Source: Engraulis encrasicolus (Eukaryota > Chordata > Actinopteri > Clupeiformes > Engraulidae). From it: a stretch of DNA of 64,000 bases. The DNA lies in the NCBI RefSeq assembly GCF_034702125.1, contig NC_085869.1, positions 18,962,177-19,026,176 of the forward strand. The letters are read 5' to 3'. Shown one piece after another: positions 23,050 to 33,890 of this stretch. The translations under genes were made by a program, and so were the position numbers. The notes below the pieces were generated by a model. It saw nothing but the letters and a program-made list of their open reading frames with translations, ran no database searches and was not told where the DNA came from. Every line of letters starts with the position of its first letter. Positions within the stretch are counted from its first letter, which is position 1.

Positions 23050-24752
23050 CACAGTAAATTGTGTAGTGTTAAAATAACACTTAAAGAGTTAAAATTAACA
23101 CTGTTCTAGTGTCTATTTGGTCCTGCTCCAGATCAGTGTTAAACACTGGTGTTAGATTTATAGTGTTAAGCTAACACTATAAAGAGTAAAGCAGTTTCGG
23201 GGAGCACCCTACTAACAATTTTTAGTTCTAAGAAGGTTCCTGGAACACAAGCCCTTGGTTCCAGTTTAGTTCTGGGTACGTCCCCAGAGTCATGTTTGGT
23301 TATTTTTCCGTTCTCACTTGGTTGGCAGGAAAGTTTAATTTTCGTTCCTAGAATGTTATATGTGTAGTTCCCATTCCGTTCCCTTATTGTTCTCTCACTG
23401 TCACGTTATTCCTGTTCATGTCATGTTTGTTCCCTTGCCATTCCCATATGGTTCCCTTAATCTTGTTGGTTGCATATTTGGTTCCTTAGACATGCTCCTG
23501 TTCCCCCAACCTTGTTTATTATTGTGAATGTGTTTTGGTCCTGCCCCACTATCTCTCACCATAGTTGAGGTACCCTGATCATGGTAATTAAGCACCTCCC
23601 ATCCTCCACCATGACTGAAACACCCTGCGCCTGGCATCAGTTTGCCACACTGCTCTTTTAAGATAATGTTTAAAGAAGTTGAAAATATGTAAAATCTCTA
23701 TGTTTTATAGATCAGTCTATGCTGCACTGCACCACGATGTGAAAGAAATATCAGCTGAGCATGTATGAACACAATCTAGTGGGGATTAATACCAAATGTT
23801 TTCCTTAATGAAGTTTAAAATATAACTATACCATCAACATCAAGTGCACAATGGAGCAAGCAATGTAACATGTGCTGTTACTGACTAGCTCACAAAGCAA
23901 GGCACAAGATGTAGCTAACAAATGCCATAAGCCGAAAGCGCCTTTAGCTTGCTTGCAAACATCAAGTGCACAATGGAGCAAACAATGTAACATGTGCTGT
24001 TACTGACTAGCTCACAAAGCAAGACACAAGATGTAGCTAACAAATTCCATAAGCCAAAAGCACCTTTAGCTTGCTTGCAAAGCAGGTAAACAAGCGCTAT
24101 GCTGTGCCATGCTGACCAGCCAGCAGGCAGGCAGGCAGGCAAATATTAAAGCACTGTGACAGTCCAGGTTTATATACAGGCTCAAGAGTACCATGTGACC
24201 GGATTGATTGGGAGTTTTTCAGGTGCAAGCAATTGAGTCATGATATACCAGCCCTAAGTAATTAGGCCAGGCGCTGGTGGACAGATTGGTTGTGAGGGGC
24301 CTGCTTGTTACCGGCAAAGGTGTAACAAGATCTCAAGTTATTTCTTTCACTCAACACATCTTTTGTGTGATGTTGTGTGCACAGCCAAACCTTAGATTAA
24401 CCCAACCAAGTTGAGTTAAATGAATGAAATGGAATAAATAAAAAAAAAGATTGTGTACATGATTCAATCTGGAGGAAATACTGTTACTAATATGTAGACG
24501 TATATGATTTAATCGGGTGGACAGTCATCATTGCTTATGCTCTGAACAACACAGTATAAACAAAGTTGGGCAGACAAACTCCATCACCTCAAGGAGGCGG
24601 GGGCTCTCTGGAGTACTTCTAACTCCACACAATTTAACAACTTCATTTGTCACTGACACTGGAGAGCATCTCACTCCATTTGGTGTTGGAATTACTCCAA
24701 TAGTGTTAATAAGCCTTAACACTGCAAAATTAACACTGGCAAATTTACTGTG
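23050..24752. mobile_element. TIR element flanked by TA, about 1.7 kb, nested
   Basis: Left end CACAGTAAATT then GTGTAGTGTTAAAATAAC. Right end TTAACACTGGCAAATTTACT then GTG. The outer 11 bp is perfectly inverted and each side is bordered by TA. This is compatible with a Tc1/mariner-type or similar non-autonomous element. No transposase seen. Confidence 0.45.
23837..24080. repeat. Tandem duplication, 2 x 122 bp
   Basis: ACATCAAGTGCACAATGGAG at 23837 recurs at 23959. The units are highly similar across TGTAACATGTGCTGTTACTG, CTCACAAAGCAAG and GCACCTTTAGCTTGCTTGC-type sequence. Confidence 0.8.
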
Positions 24753-25538
24753 TACTTCTGCCATGAAACGGGTCTCCATGAAACAAAACATTACAATAAC
24801 AGAAAAAATGTAGGCCTACTTTATTTTCAACTATACAGCATTAAGCAGTTAGCCTAAGTGATTTATATTTAAACAATGAACTTTCCTTCTGCAATGGTGT
24901 ATTGTGCGCTGGTGTTTATGGCTGGTGAGGCACTGACTTTTCCAATTCAGATTTTCAAATATACAGCTACAGTATTAGTAAATATTTGCCAAATATGCCT
25001 ACCTATAAGTTTCATATGTCATAGCTTCCTTAACATAAGGTAGGCCTACACATAGGCAGCGCTACATCAAGACTGTTGGGGAAGCTAAAAAAAATAATAC
25101 AAAAAAAAAGGTCATCGGAGAAACGGAACATTTCCATGCGCAACTGCAACACATATCCATTCTGGCTATTATATGTTAAAACGGCTTGCCATATGCACGT
25201 GCCGTGCGCCAATGAAACTCTCAAACGCGACAGGCACACACACACACACACTGAAGGCAGGGGAGGAAGACGGCTAGTTGCAAAAATGTCTCGAGCAATC
25301 AAATCATACACCCGAATGTTCAACTTCACCTGTGACTCTTTCTCTCCATCGCCGTCTGCCTGTGTTGTAGTGTGGCGTTGTGATGTTGGATCTGTCACCT
25401 GGACAATAAAATGGGCCACGAATGCCATTTCATTGAAAAATGTTAGCTAAGGATAGCTTTTTTTTTTTTTTGTCATTATGCTAAGGTGCCCGCCGACGTT
25501 TTACAAAGGCGCCCTCGTGATAAATCTGTCTCGTGTTA

Positions 25539-25851
25539 AGGGCCGTACACACACGTCGCTGCTAGTTACTCGCTCAGCGAATGAACTCAATAGAATGTCA
25601 ATGTGTCCCAGCGAGACTCGCAGGCGAGTAGGCGAGTACTGTACAAGCGATGCGATGTGGGCGGATTCCGAGTTGAAAATATTTTATCTTCGAGCGAGGC
25701 GAGTAAGCGAGTAACCAATTGGAATGCAGAGTTGGGTACTTCTCGGCTGTCCATTGGCAGTTAAAGCCGCGGGAACTTTCAGCGAACGTTCCATGAAAGA
25801 GTGGCGAGTAGGCGAGCAAGCGAAAAGCTAGCTTTGTGTGTGTACGCCGCT
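25539..25851. mobile_element. PIF/Harbinger-like MITE, 313 bp
   Basis: Left end AGGGCCGTACACACAC and right end GTGTGTACGCCGCT are inverted (12 of 14 match), flanked on both sides by TTA (25536-25538, 25852-25854), the TWA target typical of PIF/Harbinger. The inside is rich in GGCGAGTA and GCGAGTA words in both orientations. Confidence 0.6.
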
Positions 25852-26964
25852 TTATGTTGACGAGGAGTTATTGTGTCACTGTCACAAACATTCTATCATT
25901 TGCAGGACATAATGCAACATTAACATATTGACAGCCATTGGATATTCAACTGCACAACAGTCTCTGCAGTTAGTTGTGCCATCGTAGACAACTTGATTCA
26001 TAGATAACGAGTTTGCCTAACGGGCTGTGTTCCAAACGTCATTTCATTAGCGAGTGATAGTGTGACTTACAGATTTCTTTGAAAAGTAGCTCAGTATGTC
26101 CACTTTTTTTCTTTTGCCTGCCATCTCACTTGGCAGTCATGTGCCCGTGTCACCCACGTTGCACCAAAGATTCTGGAACGTTAGCCTGCCAGAGTAATTT
26201 AATAACGTACCGTGTGGTAACACCACTGATTAGCGCAGTGATAGAACCTACCGAAAAGACCTCAGCTTCTTTTTTTGTTGGCGCTCCTGCCTCCTAGCAA
26301 CCATACACAACCTAGAGTCTCACGTGAAAGAAGGGGAAGGCACAGCCAATCAGATTGGTCGTCAGCCTTTGGCAAAGGACTTTTGGTTAACCCTTTCTTC
26401 GCCGCAATGCGAATGAGACGGGAGAGCGTTTTTTCCCCCCAGCCCCAGTGATCAAATTGGTGCGGACAAACGATAATCGCTGGATATTGGTGGGGACGCG
26501 TCCCTTATATCCATGCCGAAATTACGCCCATGCATGAGTCTGACTATCAACATTTTAAAATATCTTCCCACAACAAAGTTCCTCCAAATTGACAAAGGTG
26601 TTCCTCCAAAAAATGGATGCAGTCAAGCCACCGATGCAGCCTTTTCGATCTTGGCTACTTTGAGCATGTGTGTGTGTCTGACCTAGTTCACAGTCCAGTG
26701 TGTTTGTGTGTGTACCGTAGCATGCATGCGTGCAGGTATTTGTTGCTGCTTGGGATGCCATTGTGGTTCGGATGAAGGCACACCACACCTGGGGAGAAAG
26801 TCAATGCTGAAGGACAGGACTCGCGTAGGTGGGGCACCATGGTGGAATCATTGCCGTGTGTATCGATTCAGATTATTTGCCAACATCACCAGAGACTCAT
26901 CTTGTTTGAGAGTCTGTGTATGTGTGTGCACGTGCGCCTGTGTCTATGTGCATGTTTATATGCT

Positions 26965-27004
<40 letters not shown>

Positions 27005-27014
27005 TGTGTGTGTT
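26965..27014. repeat. (GT)n microsatellite
   Basis: About 20 GT units with interruptions at the 3' side. Confidence 0.85.
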
Positions 27015-27398
27015 CGGCATAAAAAAGGGCAAATGTCTGGCATTCCGTTCTTGGTCTGTGCTTCTCTTCCTCACCCCATCTCAGTCTGCTGCCAGGTACA
27101 GCCACCTCTTCGTACGATTTCCCACCTCCTAGTGGGTGGCCTGGATGCATCTCTCTATTTCTCCAAAAAGTAAAGATACAAAAATGGCATTGAATCAGCA
27201 AATTTCAATGATCATTTCACCTGCAACAACATTCTTGAACTCTTATCCCTGGAACGATACATTGAGATTTGATACAGTTCATTTTTTCATGGGACAACAA
27301 TTAATACATTTCACTTTGACACATTGAATAGTAGCCAGCGTACAACAATATAACTACTTCAATTCAACTTCAGAATGCATCCATGTAAATCAACTTAC

Positions 27399-27476
27399 TG
27401 CTTGAGGATGTCTGTCTGGCCCCATGACGAAAGTCCCCCTTTTGGTCCCTGGCTGGAACGTGGCACATGGACTGAC
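27399..27476 (-). other. Exon-like module 1 (78 nt)
   Basis: Minus strand: acceptor GTTACAG|GTCAGTCC and donor CAAGCA|GTAAGTTG. Reading GT|CAG.. gives QSMCHVPARDQKGDF..RQTSSS with no stop. It is related to modules 2 and 3 in its ends (GTCAGTCCATG; TCCTCAARCAGTAAGTT) and length. No protein family recognised. Confidence 0.4.
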
Positions 27477-27786
27477 CTGTAACGAGAGTGAGATAGTCAA
27501 ATGTTTAACTCCTGTTCTACATATACACAGGGTTAAACAGTTCAGTATTATGCAAATTATATTATTTCACTGACATACCTAAATAATCAAGAAAAACTAA
27601 ACAAAAAATTGGCATAAGTTTGTTTGTAGCACATACACACTCAGAAAGATGGGCGGGCGGGCACGCGCACACACACATTTGATTTTTTATGGACTGACCT
27701 TATACAAGATTGGTAATCAAATGCTTGTGTTCTATTTAAAGACAATTCACATGATTTCCTTTATTTGATGTAGAAGATCAACTTAC

Positions 27787-27867
27787 TGTTTGAGGATCTC
27801 TGTTGATCCATGTCACTGGAAATTTCTCTCGGGCCCCTGGCCTGAAGACGTGGGCTCATGGACTGAC
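27787..27867 (-). other. Exon-like module 2 (81 nt)
   Basis: Minus strand: acceptor TTGTCACAG|GTCAGTCC and donor CAAACA|GTAAGTTG. In the same phase as module 1 it reads QSMSPRLQARGPREISSDMD.. without a stop. The flanking TGACAAGAG and AGTCAAATGTTT are shared with module 1, so the intron flanks are duplicated too. Confidence 0.4.
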
Positions 27868-27983
27868 CTGTGACAAGAGCAATAGTCAAATGTTTGGGTC
27901 ATTCTAGGTATAGGGGTCTGTTAAGTCCAGGCAGGATTCACTTTCACTGTACAGTCTGCTCCTACAGTTATACACTGGGTTGT

Positions 27984-28092
27984 TAATTAACTTTTTTCTC
28001 CACCAGCCAAAATGGAAAGAATTTACTATTAAAACACACACTTAATAATGACTCAAAGTGGCTAGTAAGTTGGTCTTTTCTACATATGCTAA
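27984..28092. mobile_element. Fragment of the CAGGGCTCTAAATTAAC-type repeat
   Basis: CCACCAGCCAAAATGG, GACTCAAAGTGGCTAGTAAG and TTGGTCTTTTCTA match the copies at 9476 and 48526. Confidence 0.4.
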
Positions 28093-28399
28093 AAAAAAAT
28101 TCAACTGTTCACTAGGAATGCTGATTATGGAGGAGTGCTGTTTCACTTTTTTTCTCATAAGCAGGTGCACTTTGGCTCAAGGAAATAAAGTTGCTCAAAA
28201 TTATGGTCAGACTTAGCTCCAGTGACTGTTGATAAGGCCTGCCAAAGATTCCAAGGCACACTGATGGTGAATTTAAAAAGCCTTTAATTAAACCCTTTAA
28301 GACCTTATCACTAGCTGGAGCTAATTCTGACCATAATGTTAAGTCCTTTTTATACATACAATAGACACCTTTATATTGCATCATTTTCTTATAACTTAC

Positions 28400-28487
28400 T
28401 GCTTGAGGATCGCCGTCTTTCCTCATGTTGTAGAGCCTCCTCTTTGGTCCCTGTCCCTCACCCGTGTTAGTGAGCTGATGGACTCTC
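28400..28487 (-). other. Exon-like module 3 (88 nt)
   Basis: Minus strand: acceptor TTGTCACAG|GAGAGTCC and donor CAAGCA|GTAAGTTA. In the frame used for modules 1 and 2 it meets a stop; another frame (..VHQLTNTGEGQGPKRRL..) is open. Either it is decayed or the phase differs, consistent with a pseudo-exon or an untranslated exon. Confidence 0.35.
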
Positions 28488-29786
28488 CTGTGACAAGAGT
28501 ACATGGACTATTTTATTGCAAATCTGATATTTTTGTTAATCACATTACCTCGTGCATGTGTAATAATAAGGGCAGCTACTTTGTGTCCTCAAAGATATAT
28601 CATTCACGTATGTCACAAACTGCCCTCTTTCGTCTGATAACGACCTAAGAAACTGGTGGCTATATTGCATAAAGCGATGTGGACTCGAGAATAGCACTAG
28701 AACTAGAGCTCAGGGTAAAGCAATAATCCGTGACCTGACATTAGTCATCATGTTCTCAACGAAGTGGGTGGCACCTGACCCTACGATAACTGGCATGGTT
28801 GGAGCATTGCCCAAATCATCAATATCGCCTATTCTGAAAAAAATAATTTCTGAATCCAAACCTCATCAGGTATCTGAAATCTAGTCAAACGGGCTGTCCT
28901 AAGCCCGTACGATATGTTATGACCAAAGGCCATGATAGTACACCAACGATAAATTGAGAATAAAATACGGTAGTCTTGGCATATCAGTCATCTAGCTCTA
29001 AACACTGACGTTTGCCGAATGTCCAAAAAGGATTAGCTGCCATCTATGCTAGCAAGGGTCGCTAGCTTGTCCTCCAAACCAGTTAAAAGCCATGACATGA
29101 CATAACATGAATTAATACGTACTGAAACGCCTGTCAAGAGACTTAATGGCACTTAGTCATGAACAAACATCTGAAATACCGTAGGCTAGATGTTAGCTAT
29201 CTCCAAAGGAAAATTACCTCAAGAAATGTTGCCTCAGCTTGTAGCACAGGTAAACACAACAAAGAACAATGTAAGTGAGTAGGCCTACAGTGTAGCCTAG
29301 TTATTAGGTAAAAGTATAACAATCGTTTTACTTACCTCAATGCAAATTATTTACACAGCACAATATCCTAGTTCAGTAGTAGATCGAGTCCAGGTTCGTT
29401 ACCAAACTACTGTACTGTCCCGCCGAAAAGATTCCTAGGATGAAGTCGGTCTCACCTAAATGAGCATGCGTGTCAACCGTCTCCGTAGGGCAGGGCCGCT
29501 GTCATCTTTGCCTTGGGCCCTAGGTTTTTAAAAAAAGCCCCCCCACCCGAACAAAATGTTTTCTGGTAATATTCCAACTTGCCGGGAAAGAACCATAAAG
29601 TATCTGTAGCTCCGCCCTCCTGCACCACCGATTTTGTTATTTGGGTGGCATTCCAGTGAAAAGCCAGAATATCTCTGGCATTATTCCCACGTTGCCATTA
29701 ATTTGCCGGAATCAACTGAAATCGTACATTCCCCAGAGAAATGCCAGAAAGATCCAGAAAGATGCCGGAGGGTTTTGCTATCTGGG

Positions 29787-30480
29787 GTGCTACAAACGCA
29801 ATTGCTTAGCGAGAGACATGCCGACTTGACTGGTCGCAGCTAGCGGAATCATGCCTACCCCGACACTACACTTGTTGGAGAAGTTCCTCCTACCTGGGAG
29901 TCCGTTCATGAGGGCGAGTTGGTCTTGGCGCTGCGGGCAGATGATCGGCACCCGGGCCTGCTCGCTATTTCGTATTGAAAATCACTGTTCGCCGCATCTC
30001 CAGCGTTCATTCGTTATGAAGTGTAGGAACTAGTCTATGGAATGTTTTGTAGTGCTGATGGCTTCAGTGCGCGGGGATTGGGGAAGCAGCAAATCACCGC
30101 GGACTAACGCAATTCGCGCGCGCGCCTTTCTGTGAGCTTAATTTCATATGAATGTTTTGTGACAGCATTGTGAACTTAAACGATCTGCGAGGCTGAAGCT
30201 AAGGCTGCTTTTTGATAGCGATTTTGACTGCGGTAAGAATTTCACTTCAATGCTCTGCCCCTGTGTGGCTGCGTGAAAGTACGCCAGCTCAGGGCTCCTC
30301 CTCACAGAGCCGTCCTCAGTGGTCCTTGCGCGCCCTGCGCGCCCTGTGGCAGGCCATGTAATAGCAGCGTGACGAACACACAGGCCATGTAATAGCAGCG
30401 TGACGAACACACCGGTAATAGCAGCGTGACGAACACACACAAATTCGGGCCATCACATAACCTCCTGGCGGAGGTAATAA
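29787..30480 (+). repeat. 1.35-kb repeat, copy B, right part
   Basis: Resumes with GTGCTACAAACGCAATTGC exactly where the left part stopped at 21808 and ends GGCGGAGGTAATAA. With 21154-21808 it reconstitutes a repeat of about 1347 bp. It forms an inverted pair with copy C, separated by 54 bp. Confidence 0.85.
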
Positions 30481-30534
30481 TAGTAATCCTGGATCAGGAT
30501 AGTGATCTGGACATTGACAGTAAATAGAATTTAT

Positions 30535-31879
30535 TTATTACCTCCGCCAGGAGGTTATGTGATGGCCCGAATTTGTGTGTGTTCGTCACGCTGCTATTAC
30601 CTGTGTGTTCGTCACGCTGCTATTACATGGCCTGTGTGTTCGTCACGCTGCTATTACATGGCCTGCCACAGGGCGCGCAGGGCGCGCAAGGACCACTGAG
30701 GACGGCTCTGTGAGGAGGAGCCCTGAGCTGGCGTACTTTCACGCAGCCACACAGGGGCAGAGCATTGAAGTGAAATTCTTACCGCAGTCAAAATCGCTAT
30801 CAAAAAGCAGCCTTAGCTACAGCCTCGCAGATCGTTTAAGTTCACAATGCTGTCACAAAACATTCATATGAAATTAAGCTCACAGAAAGGCGCGCGCGAA
30901 TTGCGTTAGTCCGCGGTGATTTGCTGCTTCCCCAATCCCCGCGCACTGAAGCCATCAGCACTACAAAACATTCCATAGACTAGTTCCTACACTTCATAAC
31001 GAATGAACGCTGGAGATGCGGCGAACAGTGATTTTCAATACGAAATAGCGAGCAGGCCCGGGTGCCGATCATCTGCCCGCAGCGCCAAGACCAACTCGCC
31101 CTCATGAACGGATTCCCAGGTAGGAGGAACTTCTCCAACAAGTGTAGTGTCGGGGTAGGCATGATTCCGCTAGCTGCGACTAGTCAAGTCGGCATGTCTC
31201 TCGCTAAGCAATTGCGTTTGTAGCACAACGTTGGTGTCACGATATTGAAACAGCTAGAAATGATAGAAGTGGATTTACCTCTCAAAAGTTTGTTTAGCCT
31301 TACGAAATAGCCCAAAACAATAACTGACACTCCACAACCATCCATGCACTGCCACTGGATAAGGGGATTCTTGGACATTTCTGATTCAATAATTAAGTGA
31401 ACGGCTCAAAGTAGCCCTACAGTATGTTGTCTTGTTGGGTTGGGGACCGCTGCACTGCTGTAGAATATGTAGCCTACTATGGGTGTTGGCCAATGAAAAT
31501 TGTGCTTTTAATTTTTTATTTTGTTTTAGATGGTAGCCTAATGAAAGGCATGCTGCCAATCATCAACAATGTGACTAATATGTAGCAATGAGCATTGGCA
31601 AATCACAGAAGGCATAGGCTATAGCATGAACAATCACTTTGCCAATAAAAAACAATCAAAGGTGAACTAAACAGTCCACAGCTAGAGGACATGGAAATGA
31701 TAAAAGAGACAGAGAGAACTGTAATTTGGTTACAACTTGACGGTTCAATTACCTGAACACAAATGCTATGTAGCCTATAGGCCTAAATACATGAAACCAC
31801 ATCATGACTCTATACCTATGTCCAAAACGAACTGAACTTCCTTGGCGGAGGTCTGCGTTCTCTGAATGCATTTCTAGTT
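30535..31879 (-). repeat. 1.35-kb repeat, copy C (inverted, complete)
   Basis: Begins TTATTACCTCCGCCAGGAGG and ends ATGCATTTCTAGTT; it is the reverse complement of copy A over its full length. Its right-half sequence is opposed to copy B right, making arms of about 690 bp around a 54-bp spacer. The spacer end (CAGTAAATAGAA) is itself inverted at the right flank of C (TTCTATTTACT). Confidence 0.85.
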
Positions 31880-32084
31880 CTATTTACTCTCAATGGATCT
31901 GGATCACCACCAAAATGGAATCACTTGTTCATTTTGTCATTTCCAGCAACTAAAATCGGTGCATGCCTTTTTGAGTTAACCTGCTGAGAGACAAACAATC
32001 AAACCAGCGCGACAAAAAAACAAAACCCCTTGGCTCGGAGGTAAAAACTAGACTGCCTGTGCAGTCGCCTTCGACTGCTTAAGG

Positions 32085-33888
32085 TATATCCCCGAAACGC
32101 GACGCTTCCAGTCCCCAATCATTCCTACCACTCCCGTCCACCTTTTCATGAACGTTTATGATAAATACAAAATATAAAATAAATATATTTAATATCTATA
32201 CATAGATAAATAACGTGCATAGGCTTAAAACCAAATGACTATTGTGAAAATGAAGGAAAAAATGGGGCAAATGGTAACACTGTTTTAATGGTTCACTATT
32301 ACAGTGGATATACCACATTAGGTACAGTGTAATAACCAGTGTAACAATATTTAATACCACGTCATACCAGTGTGACACCATGTACCAATTTTGTACTTAT
32401 ATCATGTAGGCTATTTGTGTGTAAGTGGTATTACATGGTATTGCATATTTGTACACTGGTATTACACTAGTATTACATGGTATTACATATTGTTACACTG
32501 GTTATTACACTGTACCTGGTATTGCCTATTTTTACACTGGTATTACACTAGTATTATATGGTATTACATGTTGTTACACTGGTTATTACACTGTAGGCCT
32601 ACCTGATATGGTAGATTCACTGAAATGGTGAACCATTAAATTAAGGAGTTACCGGGCAAATCAATCCACCCAGTCAGAAGTTATGGGCCAAATAAAAATT
32701 CCACCATTTTGAAAGTGTTGACCTCCAAACTCGAATCAGTTCATGAACCTACCCTGCAGCATTCACACACCAAATCTGGGACAAATCCATCCACCCGGTC
32801 AGAAGTAATGGGCCAAACAAAAATTCGGCCATCTTGAATTCGGCCATCTTGAAATTGTTGACCTCCAAACTCGAATCAGTTCATGAACCTACCCTAGAAC
32901 ATTCACACACCAAATCTGGGACAAATCCATCCACCCGGTCAGAAGTTATGGACCAAACAAAAATTCGGCCATCTTGAATTCGGCCATCTTGAAAGTGTTA
33001 ACCTCCAAACTGTAATCAGTTCATGAACCCACCCTAGAGCATTCACACACCAAATCTGGGACAAATCCATCCACCCGGTCAGAAGTAATGGGCCAAACAA
33101 AAATTCGGCCATCTTGAATTCGGCCATCTTGAAATTGTTGACCTCCAAACTCGAATCAGTTCATGAACCTACCCTAGAACATTCACACACCAAATCTGGG
33201 ACAAATCCATCCACCCGGTCAGAAGTTATGGACCAAACAAAAATTCGGCCATCTTGAATTCGGCCATCTTAAAAGTGTTAACCTCCAAAATGTAATCAGT
33301 TCATGAACCCACCCTAAAGCATTCACACACCAAATCTGGGACAAATCCATCCACCCGGTCAGAAGTAATGGGCCAAACAAAAATTCGGCCATCTTGAATT
33401 CGGCCATCTTGAAATTGTTGACCTCCAAACCCGAATCAGTTCATGAACCTACCCTAGAACATTCACACACCAAATCTGGGACAAATCCATCCACCCGGTC
33501 AGAAGTTATGGACCAAACAAAAATTCGGCCATCTTGAATTCGGCCATCTTGAAAGTGTTAACCTCCAAACTGTAATCAGTTCATGAACCCACCCTAGAGC
33601 ATTCACACACCAAATCTGGGACAAATCCATCCACCCGGTCAGAAGTAATGGGCCAAACAAAAATTCGGCCATCTTGAATTCGGCCATCTTGAAATTGTTG
33701 ACCTCCAAATTCGAATCAGTTCATGAACCTGCCCTAGAGCATTCACACACCAAATCTGGGACAAATCCAAACATCCGTTCAAAAGTTATCGCGTTAACAC
33801 GAAAGACCTTACGCGGCGGCGGCGGACGCGGCGGCGGCGGTGCACGCAAAACCATTACATCCCCGACGCTCCGCGTTTCGGGGATATA
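32085..33888. mobile_element. Inverted-repeat-bounded element containing a satellite array
   Basis: A perfect 17-bp inverted repeat, TATATCCCCGAAACGCG at 32085-32101 and CGCGTTTCGGGGATATA at 33872-33888, encloses 1.8 kb. Inside are AT-rich DNA, a stretch of repeated GGTATTACA words (about 32430-32590) and the 140-bp tandem array. A CGG-rich stretch (GGCGGCGGCGGACGCGG) sits next to the right end. No transposase. Superfamily unknown. Confidence 0.55.
32644..33790. repeat. 140-bp satellite array with 280-bp higher-order dimer
   Basis: The phrase CCACCCGGTCAGAAGT recurs at exact 140-bp spacing (its TC at 32799, 32939, 33079, 33219, 33359, 33499, 33639); a diverged right-hand unit is at 33779 and a shorter diverged left unit is 125 bp before the first. 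Two alternating types exist: TTATGGACCAA .. GTGTTAACCTCC and TAATGGGCCAA .. ATTGTTGACCTCC, so the true period is 280 bp. Each full monomer contains a doubled TTCGGCCATCTTGAA. This is not a CRISPR array: there are no unique spacers. Confidence 0.9.
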
Positions 33889-33890
33889 AT

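Larger units (their letters stand above)
21809..29786. mobile_element. 7,978-bp terminal-inverted-repeat unit inserted in copy B
   Basis: Left terminus CCCAGATAGCAAAA (21809-21822) and right terminus TTTTGCTATCTGGG (29773-29786) are perfect 14-bp inverted repeats. The empty site is visible in copies A and C as a single GT; here GT flanks both sides (21807-21808, 29787-29788), a 2-bp duplication. Both subterminal regions are dense in TGCCGGAA and TGCCAGAA words. I found no recognisable transposase. The inside holds other elements (23050-24752, 25539-25851), a 122-bp tandem duplication and three exon-like modules at 27.4-28.5 kb. The host repeat copies are about 99% identical, so the insertion looks recent and carried its nested content with it. 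Confidence 0.7.

Noticed and set aside
27399..28487. Assignment of the exon-like modules to a fish NLR or TRIM gene
   Set aside because: Small repeated exons are typical of fish NLR-type genes, but the translated modules do not match a motif I can name with confidence.
32644..33790. CRISPR-like regular array
   Set aside because: Units are contiguous 140-bp satellite monomers with no unique spacers, in a eukaryotic genome.
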